Under the pieces are notes generated by a model. The model was not told the DNA's origin. It did not search any database and saw only the letters and a list, made by a program, of their open reading frames with translations. The position numbers and the translations under genes are program-made. Source: Aaosphaeria pasadenensis (lineage: Eukaryota; Ascomycota; Dothideomycetes; Pleosporales). From it: DNA of 64,000 nt. Below are positions 1-11,126 of this stretch, piece by piece. The DNA is taken from positions 124,001 through 188,000 of the forward strand of contig JAKLMB010000007.1 in the NCBI GenBank assembly GCA_022813625.1. Reading direction: 5' to 3'. How positions within the stretch are numbered: the first letter of the stretch is position 1; each line of letters starts with the position of its first letter.

Positions 1-1
1 G

Positions 2-3000
2 GAGGCTGCTTTGCGAAATGTGAACGAAGAAAGACATTCAGAGGAAGTGCGATTACAGAATGGCATGGCGAACGACGCTTCACACGACGACCGAGGCAAT
101 TCGCAGAAAGACGAACAGGCCGTACGACTGAACGGGGGAATGGCTGGCGATAATGACGATGACGACCTACAGGACGCCGAAGAGGAGGAAGACATGGACG
201 ACGACATGATGGACAAGATCTCGAGTTCGCCCTCGATCGACGATGGTGGGTATATTTCATATTATTCAACGGCATCACCAGACCAGGTGTCCCCAAAGAC
301 CCCAAATTTGCGCCAATCTCAAGTTGCGCCCAACTCTCCTTCAAGTTCTCTTTTCTCTTCTTCGCCATTTACGGCTACACCCCTTCATTTTCCAATCTCA
401 ACTTCTTCTGCGACGAATTCTCCAGACATGCTGGGAAGTGATCAGGAGATCATTCCTACGCTCACTTCTACTGTATCATTTCCTATTCCGGATCTTTCAT
501 ATGTTCCTCCCGAGCCCAAGAAAAGTCAACCAACAGATTATCATCATCACCATGGTGAGTATACTGGACAACCCGGATCGGAACCTTGTGGCGGCAATGG
601 CGCTTTGATATACGATGCATCGAACCCGCAAACCGCGCGACTTTCAATGGCCGAGGGACAATTGCAAACACCACGTGAGGAATCGCAGGTATCACTAGTT
701 TCCGAATTGGACGAGGATGAAGTACAAAGCATGTTGCGACCCATGCGCAGCCCGATCTGTGACACATTCATCGACCCCAACGATGAGCCCACTGATGCTC
801 CCAAGGACTTGACTAACCCGGAAGAATTCAACGACGACGACGACCCCGACAACAACAATGATGATGATGACTCTGGCTGGACGACTGACAGCGACATTGA
901 TTCTTTCGATGAAAGTACCAGTGACGAATCCAAGGGCATTTCTTTCTCTTCTGATCCTCGCTACATTGATTCTGGCTGGGGAGGCGAATGCTTACGAGAA
1001 ACAGAGGATATCGACTTCGAATTCGTATACGCACTGCACACTTTCGTCGCCACGGTGGAAGGACAGGCAAATGCCACCAAAGGCGACACAATGGTGTTGT
1101 TGGACGACAGCAACAGTTATTGGTGGCTTGTTAGAGTTGTCAAAGATAGTAGTATTGGTACGTATTCGTGAGAAGATGAAACATGGCGGCGCTCACATGT
1201 CCCAGGTTATCTGCCCGCCGAACACATCGAAACACCGACAGAACGACTTGCTCGTTTGAACAAGCATAGAAACATTGACCTCTCAGCAACTATGCTTGGA
1301 GACACTGCCGAAAAATCGAAAAATCCCTTGAAGAAGGCAATGCGCCGACGCAATGCGAAGACGGTTCAATTCGCAGCACCCACCTATGTTGAGGCCTCCG
1401 ACTATGATTACTCCTCGGATGAAGGTGACGATGGTGAACTTTTTGGCGGACCGGACCCGACACAAAACCAGACACAGGCCGTCGCTGAGGACGCACAAGG
1501 AGACCAAGATGAAAAACTCAAGGTGCAACCGCTCAAGGTCGGAGGTTCTAAAAAGGAGCAAACGAACTCCGAGTCTGAATCCAGGACTTCCAGCGAAGAG
1601 GCAGCCAAGGCTGAGAGTGAAAAGAGATCTAGTGACGAGATGTTTGATCGCCCTCTCGACCCTAAGGTCTCCCGAAACGGAACGATGCGCAACACTGATT
1701 CCTTCTTCAAAGACGATAACGCGGAGACAAGGAAGATTACTCTTACGCCCAATCTACTTCGCGACGATTCCAGCACATCAACGACAGGCTCAAGAGAACG
1801 TGGCGCCAGTCTTGAGAGTCTTGAGAAGAACGGGTTTGCGGACAAAGTCAAAGATGATAAGAAGAAGAAGGAGAAGAAACCCGGAATGCTTAGTGGATTG
1901 TTCAAGCGCAAAGACAAGAAGTCCAAGGGTAGCGGTGCGCTCGACTCTATCGACAGCGATGCTGACGGGAAACAATCCGAGGAATTTGGCCGCAACTCCC
2001 CACAATCTAAAGAATCTATGGATGGACCTGTGGAACGACCTTCCACCGACCAACCAGTCACTTCATCACCACAGCGACAACCAAGCAAAGGCAAGCTGCA
2101 AAAGCCGCAACGAAACAGAGACGACTCGCCCGCGAAGGGCATTCTCAAGACCGAAACTTCAGACTCGAACCTCTCTCAACCTGTTTCTCAGCCCGCATCT
2201 AAGAAAGAAGCTCCCGATAATAAACCTTCCACTATCCAACCTACATCCACAATGCGCCTGGTCTCGCCAGAACGAGAAGAAGAGCCCAAAGCGGCCATCG
2301 AAGAGCGTGTCCAGTCACCCGAGACCCGGTCGCGTTCCAATTCTGCAGCATCCAAACTCAACCCTATCAACATCATCAAAGGCCAACAGGATGGCGAGCC
2401 ACGCCCTGAAAAGGTCAAGAAAGCTAAACAACGCGTACAACTCGATGACTTTGATTCGGAAGATGACAAGAATGATCCCTTTGCGGATTCCAACTTGGCT
2501 GCAGCGGAGGCTTCGCGGGCAGGCGAATCGGACCCGACCGGCCGCCTCTCCGAATCACCCGTCCACATCTCAGCCGCAGATGCACAGTCTGCAGAGAAAG
2601 AACATGGTAAGGAACAGGAACCTGACTCTCAACATCCTCCTGGCCTCACGGCCGATACCTCGAGTCAAGAAACGCCGTCACCGGTCTCGACACCCACCCT
2701 TGAAGACGGTCCTTCCCGAGACCCGTCGTCGAAATCCGAACAGTCGACTATTCGCGCGGGGGCTTCCCCATCACCCACCCTCCTGGACCCCTCTTCTGCA
2801 GGAGCCCCTCCATCTCGCCCAGCGCCCATTCCCACGAAAGAGATGGAGGACTCGTCCGCGCCTGTGTCATCAGAAAGCATGTCGCTTCCTGCATGGTCAG
2901 ACTCCTCCTTGCGAACATACCTTGACGATGGCAGCGATATCAGAGATATGCTCGTCGTCATCAACGACACCACTGGTGTTGTTCCTGTTGGACCGAACCA

Positions 3001-3148
3001 CCCCATCATGTCACAACTCTTCGTGGAGGAGTCGAAAGCAGTTACACAGTTGGGCGGAGAGCTAGATGCCATGCTCAACAAGTGGCTGGAGGGCAAGAGG
3101 CAAAAACAACAAGGCGCATCCCCCGTCTCAGCAAAAGCTGGAAGGTGA
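2..3148 (+). CDS. Bud14/Tea4-type SH3 cell-end (polarity) protein, 5' partial
   Basis: The reading frame is already open at base 2 with no ATG upstream, so the N-terminus lies outside the window. Exons are 2-1157 and 1206-3148; the 48-nt GT-AG intron sits inside the SH3 domain and splicing restores the family sequence GYLPAEHIETP. What is seen: a long acidic, Ser/Pro-rich disordered N-terminus, one SH3 domain (about residues 338-400 of the partial protein, with YALHTF, WWLVRV and GYLPAEHIE), then the basic element RRRNAKTVQF and about 550 low-complexity residues. KTVQF fits the RVxF docking motif for type 1 protein phosphatase. Known of the family: Bud14 (yeast) and Tea4 (fission yeast) bring PP1 to cell ends and control formins and polarised growth. 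SH3 plus adjacent RVxF is the signature of this family. The C-terminal tail contains short conserved-looking segments (DIRDMLVVINDTTG) before the stop. Confidence 0.85.
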
Positions 3149-4200
3149 TGCGGCGCGGTGCAATCGACGAATCCTTCATCATCTCGTACTCTTATTGTAG
3201 GATATACCCTCATGACCCTTCGAAAAAAAACCGGTCTTTTGGTTTTTTGCGGGTTTCGGTTGGCACATATTGGTGTATCGGCGTTCCCATCGTTTTCTCT
3301 CTTCCTTTATACTGACTTGCCACACACACAACCCCTTTTCCATTTGGGGGGGAAGCATGTTCAAACGCGAGATGGCATTATGTGAATCTTTTTTTGGCGT
3401 GTTACTCTTTGGTTTTTTGTTTCTTTCTCATCTTGGGTATTTGACGGATGTTTCTGGCGGCGACATATCCCCCCCTTCTCTTCCTCCTCCTCCTCCTCCT
3501 CTTCCTCTTCTTCTAGCAAAGTGGGATAGATAGCCCCCTGCTGCCTTCTTACAGGTCCTTAGGTCTCCCACCTTTTTCTCTTCTAAACTCTTCTACCTTT
3601 CTTCTACCACACACACCTTTTTGTAAACAGTGGGGGTTTTTCGGATCCCCCTTTTGGAGTAGAGCATTGCATTGGATATGCATAAACGCAGCCCCGAAGC
3701 CCCGAGGTAACACGCCTGAGGGTTTTGTTCGAATTTATAAATGTCTGAGGATTGAATGTGATGTCTACGTTTGCTATTGTGTTGGGGTGTGGTGCTGTGT
3801 TTTGTAAAGATATCTGACGGCGTGACGGTGTGAGTGAGATGGTCTGACGGTCGGTTGGTCACGACTTAAACCTCTCTTCTGAACTTTTCTTTTGCGAGCT
3901 GAGTGAATTGATACCGTAGACGAGAGAGGTGCTGTATAGAGGGATGATAGATGGGGCCTTTGATGCTCTTCTTTTTGAAAGGTGATTACAATTGCAAGTG
4001 TGTGATTTGGGTGAATGGTTGAGTTTGGTGGGCTGATCGAGGTATTACGAATTGGCCAGTTCGGAGGGCTTGAATACGCCTTTTTTCGTAGCATTTGGTT
4101 ATCATACCATACCATGCATACATGAGCCCGATATATCGAGCTCTAGTAGTATATCTAACGTTCACTCTCCACACATTTTCCCCTCCCCCCATCCCCATCA
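3149..4200. other. Intergenic: convergent 3' regions with pyrimidine tract
   Basis: Convergent space between the Tea4-like gene and the Trs31 gene. It holds presumed 3' untranslated sequence and a CT-rich simple repeat (3481-3514, CCT units degenerating into CTT). No ORF here has recognisable protein character. Confidence 0.6.
3481..3514. repeat. (CCT/CTT)n microsatellite
   Basis: About 34 nt of consecutive CCT and CTT triplets, in non-coding sequence downstream of the Tea4-like gene. Confidence 0.85.
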
Positions 4201-4986
4201 TCAACCACCGCCCCTACCAAGAATCTCCTCCCTCTCCAGCACCTCCGGCTTAAACTGAATCAAAAACACCGTCTTCCCAGGCCACATCCCCCCTCCCCCT
4301 CCCGTTCCCCCTCCCTCCGCCTGCTGCTCCCCAACACTATGCGCCGTAACGCTCTCCGTCGCAAACCCCGCCCCATCACACACCCCCTCCACGATCCCCG
4401 CGACAAACGCCGCGCAATTCAACTGGCTCATCTCCCTCGGCAGCGAAATATACTGGTTGACCAGAGGCTCGTTGTCGTACAGCATGTACTGCCCCGCGTC
4501 GCTCTCGCTGCGTTCTAAGGCGTCAGCCGGGCGACCGAAGAGGTGCCGCCAGAGCGTCTGCGCGATGAATTGGAGGAGGGGGAGTATGCGTGTCGGACGG
4601 ATGGAGGAGAGAGGGTTGGAGGTGCGGGAGAGGAGGAGGTCGAGGAGGCGGAGGCCGAGGGGGTGGCCTTGTTCGTTTAACCTGGTCATACTCATTAATA
4701 CCCGTACATAAATACTTCCACACTTTCTTGCGAACGAAGGGGTGGGTTGGAAGGGACGGGGGAGGGGAGGGAGGTGGAAGTACCGTTTCTCAAGGTCGAC
4801 GAGGTTCCGCACGTTCTTCTGCGCGTACGATATCATCTCGACGAACAGGTAGGCGAAGGCGGCGCGGCTGAGCTCCGCGTTCTTGGACCGGTTCAGGTTG
4901 CGGTCGTAGATGGTCTTTTTGTTTGAGGGGTAGCGGAGCCCTGGGGCGCCGCCGCCCGAGGAGGAGGATTGCGTGGGCGTCGTCAT
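4201..4986 (-). CDS. trs31: TRAPP complex subunit Trs31 (TRAPPC5)
   Basis: Exons are complement(4784..4986) and complement(4201..4681), giving 227 aa. The 102-nt intron (4682-4783) is a multiple of three and stop-free, so an unspliced reading gives a false 261-aa protein; splicing joins DLEKR directly to LNEQGHPLGLRLLDLL, which is continuous in the family. Seen: an N-terminal IYDRNLNRSK segment, the SRAAFAYLFVEMISYAQ helix, LGLRLLDLL, a central LQFIAQTLWRHLFGRPAD and a late NCAAFVAGIVEGV helix, all typical of the Bet3-family subunit Trs31. Known: TRAPP is the multi-subunit tether and nucleotide exchange factor for Ypt1/Rab1 in ER-to-Golgi and intra-Golgi traffic. Odd: a Gly/Glu-rich insert (GGGTGGGGG) precedes the last strand. 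Confidence 0.92.
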   Translation of the reverse strand: MTTPTQSSSSGGGAPGLRYPSNKKTIYDRNLNRSKNAELSRAAFAYLFVEMISYAQKNVRNLVDLEKRYFHLPPLPRPFQPTPSFARKCGSIYVRVLMSMTRLNEQGHPLGLRLLDLLLSRTSNPLSSIRPTRILPLLQFIAQTLWRHLFGRPADALERSESDAGQYMLYDNEPLVNQYISLPREMSQLNCAAFVAGIVEGVCDGAGFATESVTAHSVGEQQAEGGGTGGGGGMWPGKTVFLIQFKPEVLEREEILGRGGG

Positions 4987-5726
4987 GGGGGTCCCGAGGG
5001 GGGGTTATGTGTGGGTATGGTTGGGGGGAGAGGGAGAGGTTGTTTGGAGCTTTCGGTTTCGATTTCGATTCCGAGGGGTATGAGGTTGGATGTGGTGGGT
5101 GGGTGTGTTGTAATTGATTCCAGGTAGGTCAGGAAGGAGGTCGTTCGTCTGTGGGCCGGTGTGAGGGGACTGAGAAAGCGTGTTTGTGGGGTTTTCGAGG
5201 TATTGTAATTGAGTTGGAGCTTGGTTGTTGATTATGATGGAGGTTTAGGGTTGAAGTTGAGGTAACTAGGTGTGTATGCATGCGACCCATCATATGTCGT
5301 CCTGATTGGACGGGTGCGAGTCGGTGGGCCGCTCCCCAATGGGGATCCGTGCGCTTGTCGGGGAATTGATACAGAGATGTATAGTCAGTTTTAATACTTT
5401 CTACATGGAGGAATACGAATGCTATTATGTGATGGAGACCTCCGATTTCAATATGGCCGTTAGAAGGTTCTTTATTTCTGCACGCTGAATCGATTCTTTT
5501 CAACCCTTGACCAAAGGGCAAGTCACAGCTCCAAAAGGGTTCTAATCACCGTGAGAATGACCATGATACAAAAAGAAAAGACTGTGGTATCGATTTGTCT
5601 GTACCGGAATCATGCCAATAAAGAGGCTGTTCCAACGTCTACCCACCGAGTATACAAATTCGGTGGGAACAGAAGAAAAGGAGATGTGTCAAGGACCGAA
5701 CTGTGCATGGATACCTGTACTGTCCT
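4987..5726. other. Intergenic: Trs31 promoter and spacer
   Basis: Trs31 is transcribed leftward, so its promoter lies here. The 3' end of the next leftward gene lies at the right. No further coding sequence or clear motif was recognised. Confidence 0.5.
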
Positions 5727-6830
5727 TCATGGAAAAGTACTCTTGATCGATTCCTCCTCGTATACACTACATCCACCATCCTCAGTGTCGTGCACTTCTC
5801 TGGCCTCAGAAGAGGTATCTCCGGTGTCACGCTTCAAGGGGCATCCATCATGCTCGGCGAAAACGGGCGAATACTTCTGTTCCCCAAACGTCGTGAAGCC
5901 ATCGTCGATGTTGACGCCAATACGGATCCTTCTCTTCTTGTTCTCAACATGGTCGGCTCCATCGGCCTTATCCTGCAGCAATGCGGGCTTCTTCCACTGC
6001 CTGTAGAACTCCTCAAACCCGGCTTGTATCTTGATCTGGTTCCACTCGAACACGAACTGGAGCTTCCGAAAATCAGCTCGATCGATGCTGAACTCCACAG
6101 GAATCGAGACCATGGCCATGTCCTCGCTGGGACCACCTTCGCGCAGGTGCGGAACACCGGATTGCTCAATCGTAAGCTGAGATTGAAGGTCGGCGTTGAT
6201 TTTCTTCAATTCCTCCACAGCAGCAAGTAAATCATCGCGCTCCTTCTTCATCTTTCTCTCCGGACCTGAGCGGCGATGCTTGTGATGGACTGCCGACTTG
6301 ACCTTTTGCTCCTCCTGATTTCCTAGTATGTTCGGAAGTATGAGATTCGAGACGTGCATGAATACCTCCTCGTCCGTCGCCGTATCACTCGCCGACGTAT
6401 CGTCATCCTCGGACTCCAGTGTGGAATCATCACTATCTGCACTGCTAGATCGCTCTGCAAGCGCTTTCACTTCGCATCTGAGGCGACGATTCTCCCGTTC
6501 GAGATATATAGTACGCCGAGCATCATCGTACAATTTACCCTCGATCACGTCAAGGCGCCATTTGAGGTACGCAACCCCCGCCCTATACTTCTCTGCCTGT
6601 TCCTGCAACTCTGCTTTCTCGAGCAAGGCAACGTGCAATGGCGACCCGACGAACTGCCAGCGTCTGAGCGATTCCACATCCCGGGCGGTGCTGGAAGGAT
6701 CCCCCGTGCCGATAATAGGTTGATTGTGAGGCCCAACTTGCAAAGGTCCGCCGTTGTAGGAAGACGGGAGGGGATCGTCTTCGTCAAGCAGCCTGGTTCC
6801 AACGAAAAACTCTTCCAAGTCGAATTCCAT
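5727..6830 (-). CDS. Hypothetical coiled-coil protein (367 aa)
   Basis: Single coding exon. An intron-like segment with GT-AG ends (6831-6886) stops exactly at the ATG, so I take it as a 5' UTR intron. The protein has an acidic N-terminus (MEFDLEEFF), a helix-rich stretch at about 65-125 (LLEKAELQEQAEKYRAG, LERENRRLRCEVKALAE), an acidic Ser/Asp block at about 128-153, a second coiled-coil segment at about 192-220 (KKERDDLLAAVEELKKINADL) and a mixed C-terminal part. No signal peptide or membrane segment. I do not recognise the family and assign no function. It is the first of three neighbouring charged or coiled-coil proteins without obvious homologues, which may be lineage-specific genes. Confidence 0.6.
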   Translation of the reverse strand: MEFDLEEFFVGTRLLDEDDPLPSSYNGGPLQVGPHNQPIIGTGDPSSTARDVESLRRWQFVGSPLHVALLEKAELQEQAEKYRAGVAYLKWRLDVIEGKLYDDARRTIYLERENRRLRCEVKALAERSSSADSDDSTLESEDDDTSASDTATDEEVFMHVSNLILPNILGNQEEQKVKSAVHHKHRRSGPERKMKKERDDLLAAVEELKKINADLQSQLTIEQSGVPHLREGGPSEDMAMVSIPVEFSIDRADFRKLQFVFEWNQIKIQAGFEEFYRQWKKPALLQDKADGADHVENKKRRIRIGVNIDDGFTTFGEQKYSPVFAEHDGCPLKRDTGDTSSEAREVHDTEDGGCSVYEEESIKSTFP

Positions 6831-8030
6831 CTAATGTGGAGTGAATTAAGGATGGCAGCATCCTTGCTAATAGTTTTGCGTCTTACCTTTTGTTTGTGGT
6901 ACCTTGTACTTGTGGTACCATGTATTTGTGGACGAATCGGTTCTTGTAGGTGATGTTTCTTTGCTGCTAACAACAGAGTTGAAGATCGGAAGTTTGGTAA
7001 AGAGTTTGAGAAGGTTCGATAGAAGGGACTGTCTTATATGTGTTGCTGCAAACAGGAAAGAGCGAACGGAAAGGAAGTGAAGCCCTGCGATGGAGACGAT
7101 GCCGCGGGTAAAAGAGCGAGTTGGGATTCTGGGGATGAACAAGTGAAGGAGGTTTGCAAGAACGCGACTCTGTCGTCACGTCAACACAATAACATGGCTA
7201 TTGACGCGTTTGCACTCGTAGATCCCCAGGCTTCAGGTATCAGTTAGTCCTTATTGTTACAATCAGTACAATGCAGTTTCATTGCAAACTATCTATTGTG
7301 AGCAGGCGGGATTGAAGTACATTGGATTTCCTCTACGGGTGGAGTATTAAGGTTGCACAGCATGATTGCAACAATTAGTTGCACAAATCATCGGGACGGA
7401 GGAGAAGATTTGTCGGAGAGGAATTATAGTCTTACTTCTGGCTACTAGGGTACTTATTTAATAGCAATGCTATTTGATTAAGCCCCTCTGTCAATACCTA
7501 CTCTGTAATTTGATCTATAAGTAAAAGGTCAACAAACAAAGCTTGCGCCACTCCCGCCTTTGTTCGTCTTGTTTGACGATCGACATTCGACTGTAGTGAG
7601 ATGAATTCGAGAAGTAACTTCGTTCGTTGTAGACCCTTTAGGATGGCTAAGCAAGTTGAAGTATTTATGCCATTGCTCATTCGGTTCTTATATACCCTTC
7701 AATTCCAACAAATACAAGGTGAGCAAATCCTCTCCAACTCAACAGTACTAATCAACTAACTACTCCTCCACATTCTCGGCGGAATCGCATTCAAAAGCCA
7801 TAAGCTGGTTGATCCTCTCTGGGTAAAAACAACAACAACCAAAGAACATAATTTCCCACCAAGGCTTCGATCCATGTCGATATCTTGTAGCTCCCATCAA
7901 TAGCTTCATTGCGGACTATCTGATGAGCTATGTCTCTTATGCTTGCCTTTCTGGGAGACAATCGACAGGGTTGGAAGATTCGTGTTGGCGGTGTTGGTAG
8001 CTGGAGTCTACATCATTCTGTTAGCAAAAG
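6831..8030. other. Intergenic with 5' UTR intron of the upstream gene
   Basis: Contains the presumed 5' leader and 56-nt UTR intron (6831-6886) of the leftward gene at 5727-6830, then about 1.1 kb with no supported gene. Short ORFs here (for example 7498-7680 and 7943-8242) lack coding character. Confidence 0.45.
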
Positions 8031-9286
8031 TCAAGACGGATTCGTGCGTTGAAGACAAACCTGTGAAGCTAGGGGAAGAGGCGGAAAGTTCTCATCTCTC
8101 TTTGATGGATCAAGGTTTCTGTGAATGTGTGGTACAGGGATTCTGCTTTCTTGCGGTTCATTTTCTGTCGCGCTGGCCTCTGGCTGGGTTGACTCTGGCG
8201 AGCCTGGTTCTGGTCGATGCGATGAATCCGCAAAGCTTATAAAAGTCTTTTTCCTCTGGTCCCTCTTTGACCTCCTCTTCTTTTCCTTCACAGTTGCTCC
8301 CACATTATAAAGGTTTTCGACTGAGTCGTCGAACTGCTCTGCCTGCTGCTTACTGCCGATGGGCTCGGCTCTTATGCGTTCAGCTGCCCCTTTCGGGACG
8401 AGCATTCGCATAGAACTAGGTGGAGGAACTGCAGTAGTCTCGGGAGCAGTGTAGCCGGAGAACTTGTTCTGGAACTGGGCCTCTAGATCAGACGCCCTCT
8501 GTTCAGCGGCTTCGCAACTCTGGCGGAGTTCGGCTGCTGCTTCTTCATACTCCCTCACCACAGCCTCCGAATTGGCCAGTTTGAACCTCATCTCTTGGAT
8601 GTCGGTCCTTTGAGACTTTAAGTTGCTCTCCAGCTCTTTGTTCTTGTGTCTGTAGGTTGACACTGTTCCCTTAAGGGCGGCAAGCTCTTCCTCCAGGCGG
8701 CGTACGTGCTCTTTTAGCTTCTGCTCGCCTTGGAGCTCTGCTTTGATCTTGCAGAATTCAGCTTTGGCTACACGCGCCTGTCGCTCAAATTCCTGGATTC
8801 TTCGTTCGGCATCTGTCCTGGTTTTCTCTTCGAACTTGACGTTCGATTCTTCTGCCGCATGGCAGAGAGCCAAGTCCTCAAGGAGGTCTTCCAACTGCTC
8901 TCGGTTTGCCAATGATTCTTTATCGGATTCTCCCTTCCATGACTGAAATTCTTTGATCGTCGTGATCATGTGTAGGTAGATCCGGCCCACTATCTTGTAG
9001 TCTGTTTGACTTCAATGAGTGACTGGATCGCAAGCCATGGAAAACGACTCCTTCACTTACTGAATTTGATCTTCCTAAAGACAAATTCTGGCTCCTTCCC
9101 ACTCTCCACGTCTTTCTCCACATTCGTATATGGAGTTAATGACTTGATTTCTGTAAAGTCGTCCGGGGAGCAACCCTCGAAGCCATCATCGTCTGATTTT
9201 TCCCAGTGTATCTCCTCTACTTCTTCAATCAATTCAATGTCTAACTCATTGAATTTCATCAACAACTTCATCGCGTTATTCTCCAT
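8031..9286 (-). CDS. Hypothetical coiled-coil protein (398 aa)
   Basis: Exons are complement(9061..9286) and complement(8031..9001); the 59-nt intron (9002-9060) has GTAAGT and CAG ends and restores an open frame (KIKF-NYKIVGRIYLH). The first exon is very acidic (about 40% Glu/Asp in places). The second begins with a long, nearly continuous heptad-rich coiled coil of about 190 residues (for example LEEELAALKGTVSTYRHKN, RQSCEAAEQRASDLEAQF). Next come a Pro-rich break and a Lys/Arg cluster (KEKKRRSKRDQRKKTF) that could be a nuclear localisation signal. The last 60 residues are Pro/Glu/Ser-rich and probably disordered. The architecture suggests a structural or scaffolding protein, but I recognise no family. 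The last exon could be longer if a donor-like GTTTGT near 8060 is used. Confidence 0.6.
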
Positions 9287-9339
9287 ATTTTGTTCCTTTT
9301 GTTGAGTTTTCCCTATGGAGGTTATGGTCAGAATCTGGC

Positions 9340-9657
9340 ATGTTCAAGAGTCTCTTCCGTATATCAGAACATGGCCCTTCGCTGGTATCAAAGCGTTTGG
9401 TGTCACAGACGCGATACTCGGATCGGCACCATTCGTTGTTCCTCTCGGGCGATAGTTGCGGTTACAGTACCGCAGCGTTGTTCGTATCGTTCCGACCGCA
9501 TTTCTTCAAGAAGCCCTTCGGGAGTAGGAGCCGGGGACGCGGAGAGGATAAGATCGCCGCCGACCTGAATGCCCTCATAGGGCTTTTTGGAATGATCTCT
9601 TCCTTGCTCCTCTTACTTACCACGATGGTTGTAAGTTTGTGTAGCGGTAGTGAGTGA
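9340..9657 (+). CDS. Possible small membrane protein (105 aa), doubtful
   Basis: ATG-initiated ORF with basic and Ser-rich N-terminal sequence and one strongly hydrophobic C-terminal segment (FGMISSLLLLLTTMVVSLC). A GTAAGT donor sequence lies just after ATGGTT near the 3' end, so the true reading could be spliced. Its ATG is only 53 bp from the divergent ATG at 9286, which leaves little promoter space and argues against it. No homologue recognised. Confidence 0.2.
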   Translation: MFKSLFRISEHGPSLVSKRLVSQTRYSDRHHSLFLSGDSCGYSTAALFVSFRPHFFKKPFGSRSRGRGEDKIAADLNALIGLFGMISSLLLLLTTMVVSLCSGSE

Positions 9658-10165
9658 TAGAAGAGGAGAACTCTTCCACGCGAAAGTAAAAGTTTGGTAA
9701 AGTTTTCGCGACAAGTAAAACAGTTGTGGTTGTTTTTTCGATATCGCTTTGTTTGGGAGGTAAGTAAGGTAGAGGATGGCGGCGGCGGCGGTTCGTGTTA
9801 AGTAGGTGAGTAGATGAGCAAGTGAAGTTGAGATCTAGTGGTAGACGGTCAAACAATATCACTTCATACAATATCACTTTGTTTGTTAGGTAGCAGCGGC
9901 GGCGGTTAGTGGTGAGTTTGTGACGTAGGAGAGCAAGTGAAGTCACTGACCAAGTGAAGTTGGGACACAATAGCAAGCGATCAATTCTATAAACTCCTCT
10001 ACTCCTTCTTCCTCCTTCACATTTTCTCTCTCAACCCTCCCCAAATCCGCTTCGCACAGTCTGAGCCTGTGCCCGGATAAGCTAACAGAGAAGTGTGCAG
10101 GTCTCCACAAGCGACGCACTGAACCGATATCAACGCCATCAGTTGGCGATAGAAGCCTGGTCGAC
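9658..10165. other. Intergenic with imperfect direct repeat
   Basis: Spacer upstream of the gene at 10166. It holds two diverged copies of a segment of about 90 bp (9741-9830 and 9871-9961) and short GGC runs. No coding sequence supported. Confidence 0.5.
9741..9961. repeat. Imperfect direct repeat, two copies of about 90 bp
   Basis: Both copies start with ATATCRCTTTGTTTG, contain a (GGC)n-GGTT block, and end with GAGCAAGTGAAGT. They are separated by about 40 bp. Indels in the middle show an old duplication. Confidence 0.5.
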
Positions 10166-11126
10166 ATGTCGACCACAAACCTCCTGGACCTGCTCCAACA
10201 AGCAGGCATTACGGCCATCGAAGCCGAAACCGACGACAAACCAGAGTCCTCAGCCAGCTCTGTCGCCTCTGATTCCACTGGTTCGTACCGAACCGCCAGG
10301 AGCTCACTCCCTACAGTGCCTGCGGAATACGCCAACTGTAGGTTCCTCAAATTTCCCGAGAGCCAGGTCCTCTGCGACGCTCCTTTCTCGGAGACCGGTT
10401 GCCGCTTCTGCAGGAACATTTCCCGCCGCGAGGTCGCCCTGATGGACGTCCACCTCAAGGAAGTCGTGGATCTGGAGCTCGAGGAGAGAGTCGAGGAGAA
10501 AGTCGAGAAGAAACTCGACGAAGACAGACGCAAGCTTGAAGAGAAAACCGCCGAGAAGCTGAAATCAGAGACCAGAAGACTTGAGATCGAACAAGATAAG
10601 AAAATCCGAGAAATGAAGAGAAGGTTCGGTTACCTTGTAAGTTTGTATCATTCACTGAGGTCAAATGATAAGCTACTGATACCTAGTAATACAGCTTGAT
10701 ACGGCGCTCCGGCCCGCACAGAATCCGATAGACGACCGAGCATTCAGCACTCGGCAGAACTGGATTGCGAGACTTCGAGAGATCTTGGAGCCGAGTGACC
10801 GTTCCGAAGAACGGGAAGCCGAACTCGACAGGCAGCTAAAGGATGCCGAACGGGATATGGACGAGATGCTTGGCCAAGTTGGGCCTTTGGGGGACATACC
10901 GTTCCAGATGGCGCGGGACAGGGGGAATCGTGGTGGCCTTGGTGGAGGAAGTCGGGGTGAAGCTCGTGGAGGGAATCATGGTGAACCTCGCGAAGGACCT
11001 CGCGGGGCATTTCCTGGCCGTATACCGAATACTCCCAACTCTGACAGAGGCCAACGAGGCCAACGAGGCCAACGAGGTCAACGAGGTCAGCGAGGCCAGC
11101 GAGGTCATCGTGGCCACTATAATTAG
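10166..11126 (+). CDS. Hypothetical coiled-coil protein with collagen-like Gly-Gln-Arg tail (301 aa)
   Basis: Exons are 10166-10636 and 10695-11126. The 58-nt intron has GTAAGT, an internal CTGAT branch-like site and ACAG ends, and splicing keeps the frame. Domains in order: a Ser-rich N-terminus; a Cys-containing patch at about 54-82 ending in CRFCRN (possible metal binding); a highly charged Glu/Lys coiled coil at about 92-155 (for example LEERVEEKVEKKLDEDRR); a second charged helix at about 185-225; then Gly/Arg-rich sequence with RGG-like elements; and a terminal run of Gly-Gln-Arg triplets (about 7 units) ending HRGHYN. RGG-type tails often bind RNA, and GXY triplets recall collagen; with so few triplets neither role is established. 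Family unknown. Confidence 0.6.
11045..11115 (+). repeat. 9-bp tandem repeat encoding Gly-Gln-Arg units
   Basis: About seven tandem 9-bp units (GGCCAACGA and variants) at the 3' end of the coding region. Third-position changes (GGC/GGT, CAA/CAG) keep the peptide repeat intact, which suggests it is under selection or young. Confidence 0.75.

Noticed and set aside
1353..3065. 570-codon ORF in another frame of the Tea4-like gene
   Set aside because: Composition is Arg/Pro/His-rich, as expected for a shifted reading of a Ser/Glu-rich disordered coding region.
4682..4783. Extra 34 residues in Trs31 if read without splicing
   Set aside because: The segment has intron ends, lowers similarity to the family and is Pro-rich; removing it restores a continuous conserved helix.
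11045..11115. Alternative reading of the 9-bp repeat as Ala-Asn-Glu repeats
   Set aside because: That frame is not linked to the long spliced coding frame; the Gly-Gln-Arg frame continues from the coiled-coil exons to a stop.
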